Shown here piece by piece: positions 1-8,721 of a stretch of DNA of 45,389 nt; within the stretch, counting starts at the first letter, position 1; each line of letters starts with the position of its first letter. The DNA is from Cyanophora paradoxa (Eukaryota > Glaucocystophyceae > Cyanophorales > Cyanophoraceae). The notes under the pieces were generated by a model. It searched no databases, was not told the DNA's origin, and saw only the letters and a list, made by a program, of their open reading frames with translations. The stretch is taken from the NCBI GenBank assembly GCA_004431415.1, contig QPMI01000042.1, positions 1 to 45,389 of the forward strand, in the 5' to 3' direction. Made by a program: the position numbers and the translations under genes.

Positions 1-15
1 AAGAACAATCAAAAG

Positions 16-1021
16 ATGTCGACTGTGTTTACCCCTGTGTTTTCCTTATCAGCCAGTGCTGTCCACAACGTGCAACACTATATATGATCTAAGTGAGTCA
101 TTCCCTTCGACTGAGACAGCGAAAACCGATTCTTTCAATGAGACCTCCATTCTCAGAGTCAAAGAACTCAGAGCTGACAAGGCTGGAATCGTTAAAGCTA
201 CTGAACTGATCGTATCGAATCGACCCGCAATCTCTTCGGGGCTGGTCACCAAAGAAAATCTATATGAAGGTCAACAGGATTCCAAAACGGCTTTTAATCC
301 GGCTGATAGGAATTCGGCGGCTTTTCAAGTTTACAGTGGTGGGGCATGGATTGGGACTGGACTGAGTGTGAATGGGAGTGCAACAATTACTGGAAGCCTT
401 TCAGCTTCGGGTGGATTCACTGGTTTACTCACAGCAAGTGGTGGGATTAAAACGAATTCTATTGATACTGTGGGGGTGAATGACAATTTTGAGATCAAGA
501 GAGGTGGGGCAAAGATTGCTTCTACTTTCACTGCAACTTCAACAAATTCAACATCAGGGGCTGTTGCTGGGACTTATAATTGGAATGGTCTGACTATCAA
601 TGGAACAAATTCCTATCTTGCTACTCCAAACCATCCACGGTTTTGTGTTGGTTTATCTACAATAGTAGCAAGTCCGAGTTATATTGGAGCTTATGGGCAT
701 GCGTGGATCAACAACGGAAACCATTTGAATTTAACAAATGGAATATTCACTGCTCCTATAACCGGACATTATAGATTCATTCTTACAGGAATATCAGGAG
801 ACAACACTACTTCAACAATAGTTCGTTTAAGAATAAATGATAGTAATACAGTCGCTCTTGCATATACTAATACAGGTGCGTTTATGAATTTATCCATCAA
901 TACTATCTATGGATTAGCTGCCGGGGATACTGTTCGAATATATGTAGTCTCAGGCAAATTAAACGGCAATGCCGTTGATTCTTACACTATGTGGACTGGT
1001 GAATTAATTTCTGCAACATAA
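16..1021 (+). CDS. Virion fibre/receptor-binding protein with C1q-like C-terminal domain (one apparent frameshift)
   Basis: The ATG at 16 begins a stretch resembling the N-termini of the two paralogs at 9017-9853 and 9877-10721, but the frame breaks in a TA run near 80-87 and continues to 1021 in another frame. The conserved module (VKELRADK, then GIVK, then a LIVSN or LLVTN motif, then SGGAWIG) occupies roughly the first 110 residues. A glycine/serine-rich stretch follows. The last about 130 residues look like a C1q/TNF-type trimeric head (FTAPITGHYRF, then LAAGDTVRIYV, then MWTGELI). C1q-type heads trimerise and bind surface ligands, so I infer a receptor-binding fibre. An AAAAG tract directly precedes the ATG, as in other structural genes here. 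Confidence 0.75.
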
Positions 1022-1030
1022 AGTAAAAGA

Positions 1031-1294
1031 ATGTCGAACATCTACCAAGTGGTTCTAACTGAGACTGAGAAACTGGGAATGGAATACTGTGCCTACTCTG
1101 TTCAGGATTGGATCGATAATGCGGCTCATAATAGGGCGAGAATCGCGATTGATGAGATTGTGGACAAAGAAGTTAAATCGTGTATTGCTGCTGGAATTCC
1201 GATTCCACTCACAAAGGAAGCGATTGTAGAGCAAGCGTTTAATCGGGGGACTGTTCGAAAGGCAAGCGAAATTCCTGTGAGTGCTCCTATGTGA
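1031..1294 (+). CDS. Small protein of unknown function downstream of the fibre gene
   Basis: The 87-residue reading frame starts at an ATG nine bases after the fibre stop codon and is preceded by AGTAAAAGA, the same start-proximal tract seen before several structural genes of the complete Maverick. It is soluble-looking and helical, with the segment QDWIDNAAHNRARIAIDEIV in its first half. I do not recognise a family. Its position after a fibre gene suggests a virion accessory or assembly factor, which is inference from context only. No counterpart is visible beside the fibre genes of the complete Maverick. Confidence 0.6.
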   Translation: MSNIYQVVLTETEKLGMEYCAYSVQDWIDNAAHNRARIAIDEIVDKEVKSCIAAGIPIPLTKEAIVEQAFNRGTVRKASEIPVSAPM

Positions 1295-1452
1295 AGAATT
1301 CGAAGAATGAGAGATGGGTTTATTGTTATTTTTCATAGATCATGCATAAGAAAGGCATGTATCTTGCATAGTGGGCGGGGCTTTTTCAATCCTGAGACTG
1401 ATAACAATCATAAAACAAGGTGTTACAAGTGAATTTATAGATTCTCAGTAAG

Positions 1453-1544
1453 GTGTTACAGGTGTTACAGGTCTATCCCAAAGTTTCCTGTCCCCACCCC
1501 CTCCTAGGGCAAAGTTTGGGATGAACCTGTAACACCTGTAACAC
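1453..1544. repeat. Long hairpin repeat, copy 1 (GTGTTACAGG arms)
   Basis: The left arm starts GTGTTACAGGTGTTACAGGT and continues through CTATCCCAAAGTTT. The right arm is its near-perfect reverse complement, around a C-rich loop of about 25 bases. The motif TTCAGTAAG follows immediately. It is the same design as four hairpins in the complete Maverick, with T in place of G in the arm repeat. It lies past the stop of the small gene, so it could act as a terminator or as a protein-binding site. Confidence 0.85.
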
Positions 1545-1691
1545 TGACCTATTTCAGTAAGAACCTATTAAACAACAAAATATCAGTCTTAATATATCAT
1601 AGTAATATCGTTTTCAGTGCGAAACTATTCACTATCACATACTCTCGATGCGCGCGAAATGTTTCATGCAGCACACGATAATTGTTTACGT

Positions 1692-1782
1692 TGTTACAGG
1701 TGTTACAGGTCTTGCCCAAACTCGGGAACCAAGACCCCACTCCTAGGGCGGACTTTGGATAAACCTGTAACACCTGTAACAC
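1692..1782. repeat. Long hairpin repeat, copy 2 (TGTTACAGG arms)
   Basis: The arms are TGTTACAGGTGTTACAGGTC (left) and its reverse complement ending at 1782, with internal GCCCAAA and TTTGG portions pairing less perfectly. The loop again contains the TCCTAGGGC element found in copy 1. Two copies lie side by side just inside the terminal structure, as two copies also do at the right end of the complete Maverick. Confidence 0.85.
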
Positions 1783-1945
1783 TGAATAAGACCAATTAAA
1801 ATACAAAAGAATCAATCATAATATATCATAGATCTACTTTGTTTTATAGAGAGCCGCATACAGAACGTTCCATGCAGCTCATGGTAGTTGTTTTTTGATG
1901 AAACGACGCATGATCGTCGCTTATGCATTGAAAATTCAGAACAAC

Positions 1946-2253
1946 ACACATATACAACGCCCGGTTTTTAGACTGAGGCAAGTTATAATTAAACTAAGTT
2001 GAGTCACACCTATTCTATAATGAAACTCACGATATATATAAGTCTACTCATCGAGAATATAGCTAAACTTCACATAAACTATACATATTTCACATATTTT
2101 ATTAAAAAGAAGCTATAACCCACGATAAAATAAATACATATCACAGATAAAATACACACATATTCACGATAGATATATTATAAATACAGGTTATATACTA
2201 ACGATATCAATTTAAATTAGCCGAGGTCTAAAAACCGGGCGTTGTATATGTGT
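1946..2253. repeat. Element terminus with nested 28-bp perfect inverted repeat
   Basis: Bases 1946-1973 (starting ACACATATACAACGCCCGG) and 2226-2253 (ending GGGCGTTGTATATGTGT) are perfect reverse complements. They enclose about 250 bp of AT-rich DNA with scattered ACGATA motifs. The inner arm is followed by GAGGCAAG and the outer arm is preceded by AGCCGAGG. Both words recur at the equivalent places in the complete Maverick ends although the arm sequences differ. I take 2253 as the outer end of the element; its other end is outside the window. Confidence 0.8.
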
Positions 2254-2343
2254 ATGGTTTTCGGTGATAGCGAATCAAATCCGAGTCTGCGTTCTCGCTT
2301 GAACATGCATTCGCAACTGCCATTTCTCGTAGCTGAAATTCAG

Positions 2344-2668
2344 CTAGCTATAGATTGTATAATTATGGTTTCGAAGACAGGCCGGCCCGGCGGCTAGGGC
2401 TTCGGCAACTTCGACAATCAGATCGGAGTCCCCAGCGTCCGCCATCTGTCGGAAGGAATGGGAGGCGGCGACCGCCTTCGCATTCGTTCGAATGAAGTCG
2501 AAGGCGGCGCGCTGGAGGTCCAAGGCTTCCATCTGGCGGGCGGAGACGAGAGCCGAAAGGACGCAATCGACAGTGAGGTGCGCGGACAGACAGCAAATTC
2601 GCGGCCCGCTCAAAGAGGTCCTTCAGCTCGTACTCGTGAGCAGCGCGCAGCAGCTCGATGCAAAAAAA
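2344..2668 (-). pseudogene. Fragment of a host BTB/BACK-domain gene
   Basis: Minus-strand translation gives ELLRAAHEYELKDLFERAANLL, the C-terminal helices of a BTB domain. After a one-base frame change near 2605 it gives LTVDCVLSAL, AAFDFIRTNAKAV and DLIVEVAEAL, which match the BACK region of SPOP/MATH-BTB or kelch-BTB type ubiquitin-ligase adaptors. Only the exon end is present. The reading frame runs on to a stop about 90 bp from the first element's terminus. The GT-rich minus-strand DNA upstream could be an intron. Pseudogene versus exon with a sequencing error cannot be decided. Confidence 0.6.
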
Positions 2669-2669
2669 T

Positions 2670-4740
2670 GAGAGAGGACCTGATTCTGTGGCCCGCACCT
2701 CTTCACCACCCTCACTCCTCCAAACCACCCCAACCCACACACTCCAACGCCTTCCAACCAACACACTCTTCCAATCCTTCGTTACGTCTACCCCACAACC
2801 TATCCAAACCAACCATCAAGCAACCGCTAGGTAATATCCAACGTCTAGACCGATCGATCTTGCAAAAGATATAGCAATGATTTGAGGCGGACCCCCAAAG
2901 CGCCGGTCTCGGAATAATCTTCAACATCATCTAGACGTTAATTGTGTGTATTTCGAATCTAAAAAACAAAGAGGTTTCAAGGGTTATGCTACACGTAATA
3001 CTAAGTTATAACTTATTACTTATGACGCATGCGGACACCCGTAAAAAAACTCAGTTCTCACGGAACGGTCGAGCCAAAAATCCTCGTAGTTTGATTGAGG
3101 TCAGAAAACTTACCTTAGGGTTGTGTTAACGCATATGAGAACACAGTGTGGCATAGTCGACGTCGGAAGTCCGACCGTCGGACGGTCGACGTCCGACGTT
3201 GCGACGGGCGACTCCCGGACTCGGGAGTCGTTCAGCGACTCCGGAGTCCGCGTGCGTTACGTTGCTGCACCGTACTACTTTTAGTACGGTACGCCACCGT
3301 ACTACGGTACGCGCCGGCGCGTGGCGCCGCAGTACCGTGGTACTACCGTAGTACCGACTCCGAACTTAGAGTCCGAAGTTCGAGTTCGAACACGGTCTGC
3401 TGCACAATGTACAGCGCACTACAGCCACTGAGCCTGCATGCATATGGCAGAGCGTTTGCCCAGACTCCGCCGCCCAGTGGCCCGGCGGCGGCGGGGCGCC
3501 GGCCGGCGGCCGGCGCCGGCGCCTCTAATATGGCCCGCTATAGCGCTAGGCTAATAATACTGTAGAACTAGAAATATTAACTTAGTAAGTGGGCTGCATA
3601 TTTATAGTACTTAAAAAGTTTTGGGCAATTTCCTAAATATTACACGCCCCCACAGTGCGCTGGAGTAGACTAGAGGCTGTGGCCGGTAATTCACCAAAAC
3701 AAAAAATTTCGTAAATATTTCTCGCCTGCTAAAGCCGAGATTTCTCAGGGGTACTCCTTTCTTCGCCATACAAAAGCCCTGCGAAGACCGACCTACCAAT
3801 AGCTAAAAAAAAGCTTAGGGCCGCGGGGATGAACCGGCATAAGCGAAGACCGACCTACCAATGCTACCATTGCTACCAATAGCTAAAAAAAAGCTTAGGG
3901 CCGCGGCCCGCGGGGCTGAACCGGTATACATGTACTGGCCGCCGGACCGCGGGCCGCGGCCCGGCGGGCCCGCTAGCGCGCGGCCCGGCTGAACCGGTGA
4001 TCATGAAAAGCGGCCGCCGGGCCGCGGCAAGTTCACTAGCCTAGTACCGTAGCTGCCAGGCTGGCCCTGCTAGCCTGGCAGTGGCAACTGGTATAAACCA
4101 ATAGCCTGGCAATAGGCTAGCTATTAATTTGCGATCGCGAGGACGTCGACGTTCCGGGCAACTTCCGGCCCCATTAATATTACACCGAAATCTGACGGAC
4201 GACTCCGAAAGCTAGCGCCCGATAGGCCAGCTTGACGTCATTGAACGGTTAGAAAAAAGCGAATTCGACAAGGCAATTTCGAAAGCAACTTCGTCATGAT
4301 CAGAGATGGTTAATTAGGCCAGCTCCGCGAGGCTCGTCACCTGTTTCTTACCGGCAAAGTCCCCCGGCGACTAGTGTAAAACAAATTACAAAGTGGTCCG
4401 GTTAGACTCCGGTAAGTATATACGTATATATATATACCGGCCAACGCGCGTTCAAGAATTATTAATTGCTGGCAATCCGATATAGGCCAGCGCTAGCTTG
4501 ACGACTTCGGAAGCTTTAATATTCGAAAATCGTGAAAATTGTATTTTTCTTTCAGTCAAGTGCCAGTTCGACGACTTTGGAAGCATTAATATTCGAAAAT
4601 CATAACAATTGTTGTGTCAAGTCAAATCAAGTTGACGTGTGGCCAGAGACTCTCTGAGATCGGATTGCAACACAGTGGCCAGAGATCCTTATCATCAATG
4701 CCGGAGATCGAACAATGCCAAATCGTCTTAAACAACTTCC
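2670..4740. other. Gene-poor host-like DNA rich in short palindromes
   Basis: No convincing gene is visible. The stretch contains a C/A-rich tract (about 2700-2830), dense self-complementary words such as GTCCGAC/GTCGGAC and GTACTACGGTAC (3150-3370), and GC-only palindromes such as GGCGCCGGCCGGCGGCCGGC (about 3495-3520). Two diverged direct copies of TTGACGACTT-GGAAGC followed by TTAATATTCGAAAATC lie at about 4498-4531 and 4567-4601. The same palindromic words recur on the other side of the Maverick near 34700-35900 and 36400-36600, which marks both sides as the same genomic background. Confidence 0.6.
3781..3926. repeat. Imperfect tandem duplication of a 60-80 bp unit
   Basis: The block GCGAAGACCGACCTACCAAT, then AGCTAAAAAAAAGCTTAGGG, then CCGCGG and GAACCGG occurs at 3781-3835 and again from 3843. 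The second copy has a small internal expansion (GCTACCATT) and an extra CCGCGGC. It is non-coding, with no obvious function. Confidence 0.8.
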
Positions 4741-4743
4741 TCT

Positions 4744-5025
4744 TCATGTGCAGGTGTGCTCATTTGATTGCCGCAAACATGCTAGACCTTTGACATTTGT
4801 TTTGCAATAAATAGATACCAGGAACATTTCAATGCATTCGTGATGATGCAGTGCGGCACCAATGCTCCTTTTGTGTACCGCTATGACGATATGCGTGATT
4901 CCGGAACGGACGGATGCCTCTACCCAGTTGTTCCAACCTTCGCAGCGCTGAATGATTCCTTGTCGCCTAGCGAATTCAGCAATGTACATTTCCTTTTCTT
5001 TGTGCGCCAAGCTTAACGACAGCAA
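4744..5025 (-). CDS. Hypothetical 93-codon reading frame, uncertain
   Basis: The frame ends with ITHIVIAVHKRSIGAALHHH and EMFLVSIYCKTN, hydrophobic strands with some protein-like character. I do not recognise a family and see no neighbouring promoter motif. It lies on the minus strand about 460 bp before the truncated pPolB gene and could be a remnant of the element that carried that polymerase, or chance. I looked for similarity to the SpeD-like protein of the complete Maverick and did not find the active-site pattern. Confidence 0.25.
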   Translation of the reverse strand: MLSLSLAHKEKEMYIAEFARRQGIIQRCEGWNNWVEASVRSGITHIVIAVHKRSIGAALHHHECIEMFLVSIYCKTNVKGLACLRQSNEHTCT

Positions 5026-5259
5026 GCTCGATTCGTACGATTTTTTAACTTACTCTATGATCGACTTTCAAAGCTTTCTTAGGCTTACTGTCTGTTGCTC
5101 GATCGCTCAAGCAGTGTGTCCTGATTTCGGCTCCATTTTAAATTTAGTCTGATCCTCCACTTCCAAAGCTTATCTCGAATTTTCGCTGTATGCCATCTTA
5201 TAAAATAAGTGACTTGCACATTCACTTCTGCCTGCTCTTTTAATAATGCCGTCAATAGG

Positions 5260-5290
5260 TGGGGGGGTGCGGGGGGGCTTGCCCCCCTGC
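5260..5290. repeat. G-run hairpin
   Basis: A run of seven G is followed by a short palindrome, GCGGGGGGGCTTGCCCCCCTGC when read in two pieces across 5269-5290. It forms a strong GC stem with a four-base loop, about 200 bp before the polymerase start. A structural role such as terminator or replication block is possible but unsupported. Confidence 0.55.
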
Positions 5291-5486
5291 TTGTTACTAT
5301 ATCATCGGAATCTAATTACATACTCGAGTTCAGGTTCTAGCTAGACGCTAATTATTCCCACCGATGACGTAGTCCAAGTTTAGGTTCAGGTGGTTTATCT
5401 TATTTTGTCTTAAAGAGATCTCTATCCAATATTGCTATGTAAAGTTGCGTTTAAAATAATCAAAAAAATTGTGATATATACTTCCA

Positions 5487-6953
5487 ATGGACGTTACCCA
5501 GAATAATGCAGCGACTCGGCGCTTCCGGTCAGCCCGTATTAAAGACCAGATCGAAGCGCTCACGACTTCATTGTACAATCTACGTGTCATACATGGTGCC
5601 TTCAAAAATAAATTGCTAAGAATTACAGCGCAAGGATCGAGAACAAGATATACAACGTTGGAAAAATACGCTTCACTATTGAACGAACTATCTCGACTTC
5701 CTAGACCAACGCGTCCTGTGTCAGGTCGTCGACTAGAGCTAGCGATCGCAGAGGGGCAGGCAGAGATCGTCCGTGGCTTTGCCGAGCTGCCTGAGGTTGA
5801 CGTCGGAGATGATGTTCAAATCAACGACGGGACTACGACTACAGCGCTTGACGGGCGATATGCAGAGTGGAAATATCAGCTACCACGCGGATCAGGACGT
5901 GTAACATCAATGCAAGCCAGATTTGAAAACAACGAACTTTTCAAACAGAATGCTATATCATTCGTAAGCGCCCAGGTAAATCTTGCAGAGACGTCAAGAA
6001 TGGGCATTGCACTACAAATCTCTGGATTGGGTGTCTACAGAAAGCCAGAGACAGATTCTACGATCGCTATCGTTATTGAACATCGTCGTTTCGATCGCAT
6101 CGAACCAGGGACAAGCATTGAGGCGGCCTTGCGTTCACAGCTCGAAGAATTAGACATGATCTCGGAAGAGAAAAGCAGGGATTACTCAGTATTTGACACG
6201 TGGGTGTATCTGGTCTTTAAAACTGTGCGCTATTTCCGAAGGATTGGTGGCCGTGGCCGAGGCTTTGTACTGCCAAAATGGCTCTCAGACAAGCACGCGC
6301 TTATCAATATAAATGCACCGAACAACGAGTGCTTTAAATACGCAGTCCTTTCTGCTCGCAATCCATTGGGCGAAGGTGTTGATTCTCGGCATGCAGGGAA
6401 CTACCGCCAGCACGAGACATCGCTGGACTGCTCAATGCTTACATATCCGACACCGCTTGACTCGAGGATGTTCACCAAATTCGAGCAAGCAAATAACGTC
6501 AAACTCTGCGTTTATACAACTGCTCTAGATAAGCAGGATATCATACCAATCCATATCAGTGCTGCGAGAGACGCAATCCCAATACTGTATGTGCCGGCTG
6601 GGGAGGGAACGATGTTGGGCATTACCTCTGGATTAAGAGCGTCTCACGACTGTTCCGAAAGAACGAATCAAATGCAAAGCACTATTGCTTAGCCTGCCAG
6701 GTCGGTTTTAGCTCAGATCAAGCATTTGAAAATCATCTTAAATATGACCGCTGTCTCGAACGCGATGAACACGCACGAGATGTTCTGCCCAAAAAAGGAG
6801 CTCACATCCAGAAGTTTATTAACTATGAGTACACAATCCGCCAACGTCTGGTCGGATATGCTGATTCAGAGACTATTACAATGCCGATTCCCTGCATTAG
6901 TGGAAAGACCGAAAAAAAAGGTTTGCATGTGATTGCTTCAGTCGGCTGTCTGG
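5487..6953 (+). pseudogene. N-terminal part of a second protein-primed family B DNA polymerase, frameshifted and cut by the Maverick
   Basis: The ATG at 5487 opens a 401-codon frame with the conserved NNECFKYAVL motif (about residue 280) found N-terminal to Maverick polymerases. The frame changes near 6620 and continues with HYLWIKSVSRLF, a zinc-finger-like CLACQVGFSSDQAFENHL and the exonuclease motif GYADSETI (D-x-E intact). The reading ends in the TAG of the Maverick terminus at 6953/6954. The palm motifs are missing and I cannot find the gene continuing after 33665. The N-terminus resembles that of the 43821 polymerase more than that of the complete element, so these two form one lineage. 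Confidence 0.8.
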
Positions 6954-7233
6954 ACACATAGTAAATGCGGAGTTTTAACCCTCGCTTATCTTAATTGATT
7001 TTGTTGATATATCTCGTATATTCTATTTCAATCAATCGATAATCTGTGTATATCTTATCGAATATTCATTTATTTCGTTTATTTTGTATTCTTTTCGATA
7101 TTTTATCGTAAATTTCTCTTATTTCCGATTAGTCTTACTGAGTCTATCGATAATCTGTATATATTTCCGAATAATATAACTGAATCTCAATTAGATCTTG
7201 CCTCTGGTTAAAACTCCGCATTTTACTATGTGT
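6954..7233. repeat. Nested inverted repeat at the left tip
   Basis: The outer arm 6954-6980 (ACACATAGTAAATGCGGAG and on to TTTTAACC) is the reverse complement of the inner arm 7206-7233, with one A fewer in the outer arm. The 280-bp tip can therefore fold on itself as well as pair with the right end. The inner arm is preceded by TTGCCTC and the outer arm is followed by CTCG, echoing the GAGGCAAG and CCGAGG words of the first element. Confidence 0.9.
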
Positions 7234-7477
7234 GATTGGTCTAAAAGTTAATTGATTTAATCGATATTATATTCATGTACTTTCTCGATTAAAATTTAAT
7301 TAAATTTAATTCATTTAATCGGAAATATATCGCTAAACTCGATTAAGATCCATAAATGATTCATTTGTTTATATTAACAAATCGATCTCTTATTGAATTC
7401 AATCGTAATTATACATGAAACTTATATGATTTTATCATTGTTTTGTTGAGTCTAAGGGGGGACCCTTAGAAAATTGG

Positions 7478-7578
7478 GTGTGACAGGTGTGACAGGTGTG
7501 ACAGGTCAATCCCAAGGAAAGTCCTAGTGAGAAATTGATTTTAAAATCCACGGGATAAACCTGTCACACCTGTCACAC
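7478..7578. repeat. Long hairpin repeat, copy 3 (left TIR)
   Basis: Three GTGTGACAG units lead into GTCAATCCCAAGG. The opposing arm at about 7551-7578 is GGGATAAACCTGTCACACC and on to CACAC. AACCATATTCAGTAAGGACC follows, the same flank as in the copies at 24514 (17 of its 20 bases) and 32841 (inverted). Confidence 0.9.
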
Positions 7579-7630
7579 AAACCATATTCAGTAAGGACCT
7601 CATATATTGTGAAAATCTCAGTGTTAGTTG

Positions 7631-7875
7631 TTGTTAAATCTTTCAGGCAGCATTTATTTGTCAGGCATTAAATCTATCGATTTTCATAAAGTATTTTATT
7701 TTGGCTAAGTCATTGTTTGGATTAACAATGAAATTTCAATTTTATAAAAGTTTTCTAAAAAGGTGCCTGACAATGCCTGACATACTATATTAGTGCCTGA
7801 CAACTATATTATAGTGCCTGACAAACCATATATGGTAATACTATATGTTATAACCTACTTTCTCAGTGTTAGTTG
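7631..7875. repeat. 245-bp insertion in the left TIR flanked by a 15-bp direct duplication
   Basis: TCTCAGTGTTAGTTG occurs at 7616-7630 and again at 7861-7875; the right TIR has it once with the same sequence on either side. The inserted DNA holds five copies of TGCCTGACA, three or more on one strand and the rest inverted (TGTCAGGCA), with no coding capacity. A 15-bp duplication is long for most transposons, so slippage or repair-mediated capture is an alternative. Confidence 0.8.
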
Positions 7876-8059
7876 GTGTAGTTGATTCAAATAATGCATT
7901 TTATACTCTGATTCATTGTTATTTCCTGTGAAATTTGAGTCAACTCAACCCACTTAGTCAACCCTTGCATTGAATTCGTAACAAAATCCATATACTATCG
8001 ATTAATATGAGTCAACCTTGAGTCCACTTTAATAATAGGGGGAATCTTGGGGAGATGCT

Positions 8060-8293
8060 GAGGTTTTAGTGTAAGGAAATCGAATAGTATTCGAAATACT
8101 TGACATTGCTTAATGTAGGGTGCATTCATATTTCGGCTACATCATACAGTAGAATTCTATTGTAACAAAAGCTACTGTAGAAAGAAAATCATTGTATAAA
8201 GCTATTGTAGGAAAGGATATATTATATCCTTTTTTAACGATTGCCATTGTAATAAAAAAGGTAAATTACCCTGTTTATCATTATAGAAACCCA
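8060..8293. other. AT-rich spacer between left TIR and first gene
   Basis: No gene. It contains three related words (AGCTACTGTAG, AGCTATTGTAG and a palindromic GGATATATTATATCC at about 8216-8230) just beyond the stop codon of the SpeD-like gene. They could form a 3' end signal for the minus-strand genes, but nothing here proves it. Confidence 0.4.
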
Positions 8294-8692
8294 TCAAAAC
8301 GGGAATCTATCATGTTTATGTCTCTCAGTCTTCTCAAATGTTAAGAAATTCATTGTTTTATCGATCTCATCTGCAACTGCTTGTGTTTTATGCTGAGCTT
8401 CTTTACCACAACTGAATATATCAATTGCTAACATGCCTTCATTGGAATAACAATGAGCTGTGCAATGGCTTTCATCTAATAGCAGAACCAATGCAAAACC
8501 AGGAGGTGATAGTTTGCCATCAAATATCTCACAATGCTTATGAACAATCCTAATACCTTGTCTCAATACTGCTTGTTCAAGGGTTCCCATAATCCAATTA
8601 CCTAGGAAGCTAACATGCTCATTACCTGTTGCTATAGCTGATTTAGCTTTGTAATCAAGCATAACATGAAAGCCTCTGTATTGAGTCTCCAT
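8294..8692 (-). CDS. speD: S-adenosylmethionine decarboxylase-like protein (SpeD, short prokaryotic type)
   Basis: The 132 residues match the length of single-chain bacterial/archaeal SpeD. The core reads LLLDESHCTAHCYSNEG and on to AIDIFSCGK. The self-cleaving serine (Ser75 in E-S-H), the histidine five residues on (His80) and the cysteine twenty residues on (Cys95) keep the spacing of the family's Ser/His/Cys processing and catalytic set. The family makes decarboxylated AdoMet for spermidine synthesis using a pyruvoyl group; some homologs act on other amino acids, so substrate is uncertain. It lies nearest the left TIR, in line with a zinc-finger gene and the fibres. Similar genes occur in some phages and large DNA viruses; in a Maverick it looks like acquired cargo. 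Confidence 0.85.
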   Translation of the reverse strand: METQYRGFHVMLDYKAKSAIATGNEHVSFLGNWIMGTLEQAVLRQGIRIVHKHCEIFDGKLSPPGFALVLLLDESHCTAHCYSNEGMLAIDIFSCGKEAQHKTQAVADEIDKTMNFLTFEKTERHKHDRFPF

Positions 8693-8721
8693 TAAGAATA
8701 CCTTAGAAAAATTAATTAAAC

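Larger units (their letters stand above)
1..2253. mobile_element. Terminal part of a first Maverick-like element (continues left of window)
   Basis: The element is defined on its right by a terminal structure ending at 2253 that has the same design as the ends of the complete Maverick at 6954-33665. It also shares with that Maverick a fibre-protein N-terminal module and the long hairpin repeat. The fibre gene runs toward the element end, as the fibre genes do at the left end of the complete element, so the two elements lie head to head with their accessory ends facing each other. Polymerase, capsid and integrase genes would lie outside the window. Calling it a Maverick is inference from these shared parts. 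Confidence 0.7.
6954..8059. repeat. Left terminal inverted repeat of the Maverick
   Basis: Reading inward from 6954 the sequence matches the reverse complement of 32604-33665 almost base for base. It runs through the nested end structure, the TCTAAGGGGGGACCC block, one hairpin repeat, the ATTCAGTAAGGACC motif and on to GGGGAATCTTGGGGAGATGC at 8059. Two differences break the symmetry: a 245-bp insertion at 7631-7875 present only here, and one hairpin module where the right end has two. A direct repeat TCGATAATCTGT followed by a TATAT run occurs at 7036-7053 and 7147-7164. Confidence 0.92.

Noticed and set aside
1617-1815. Open frames across the hairpin repeats of the first element
   Set aside because: They translate the hairpin arms and have no protein-like features.
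2363-2930. Overlapping minus- and plus-strand frames around the BTB fragment as separate genes
   Set aside because: Only the pieces matching the BTB/BACK helices are protein-like; the remainder is G/T-rich or C/A-rich composition.
4744-5025. Possible second SpeD-like gene
   Set aside because: The Ser-His...Cys pattern of the family is absent; kept only as a weak hypothetical frame.
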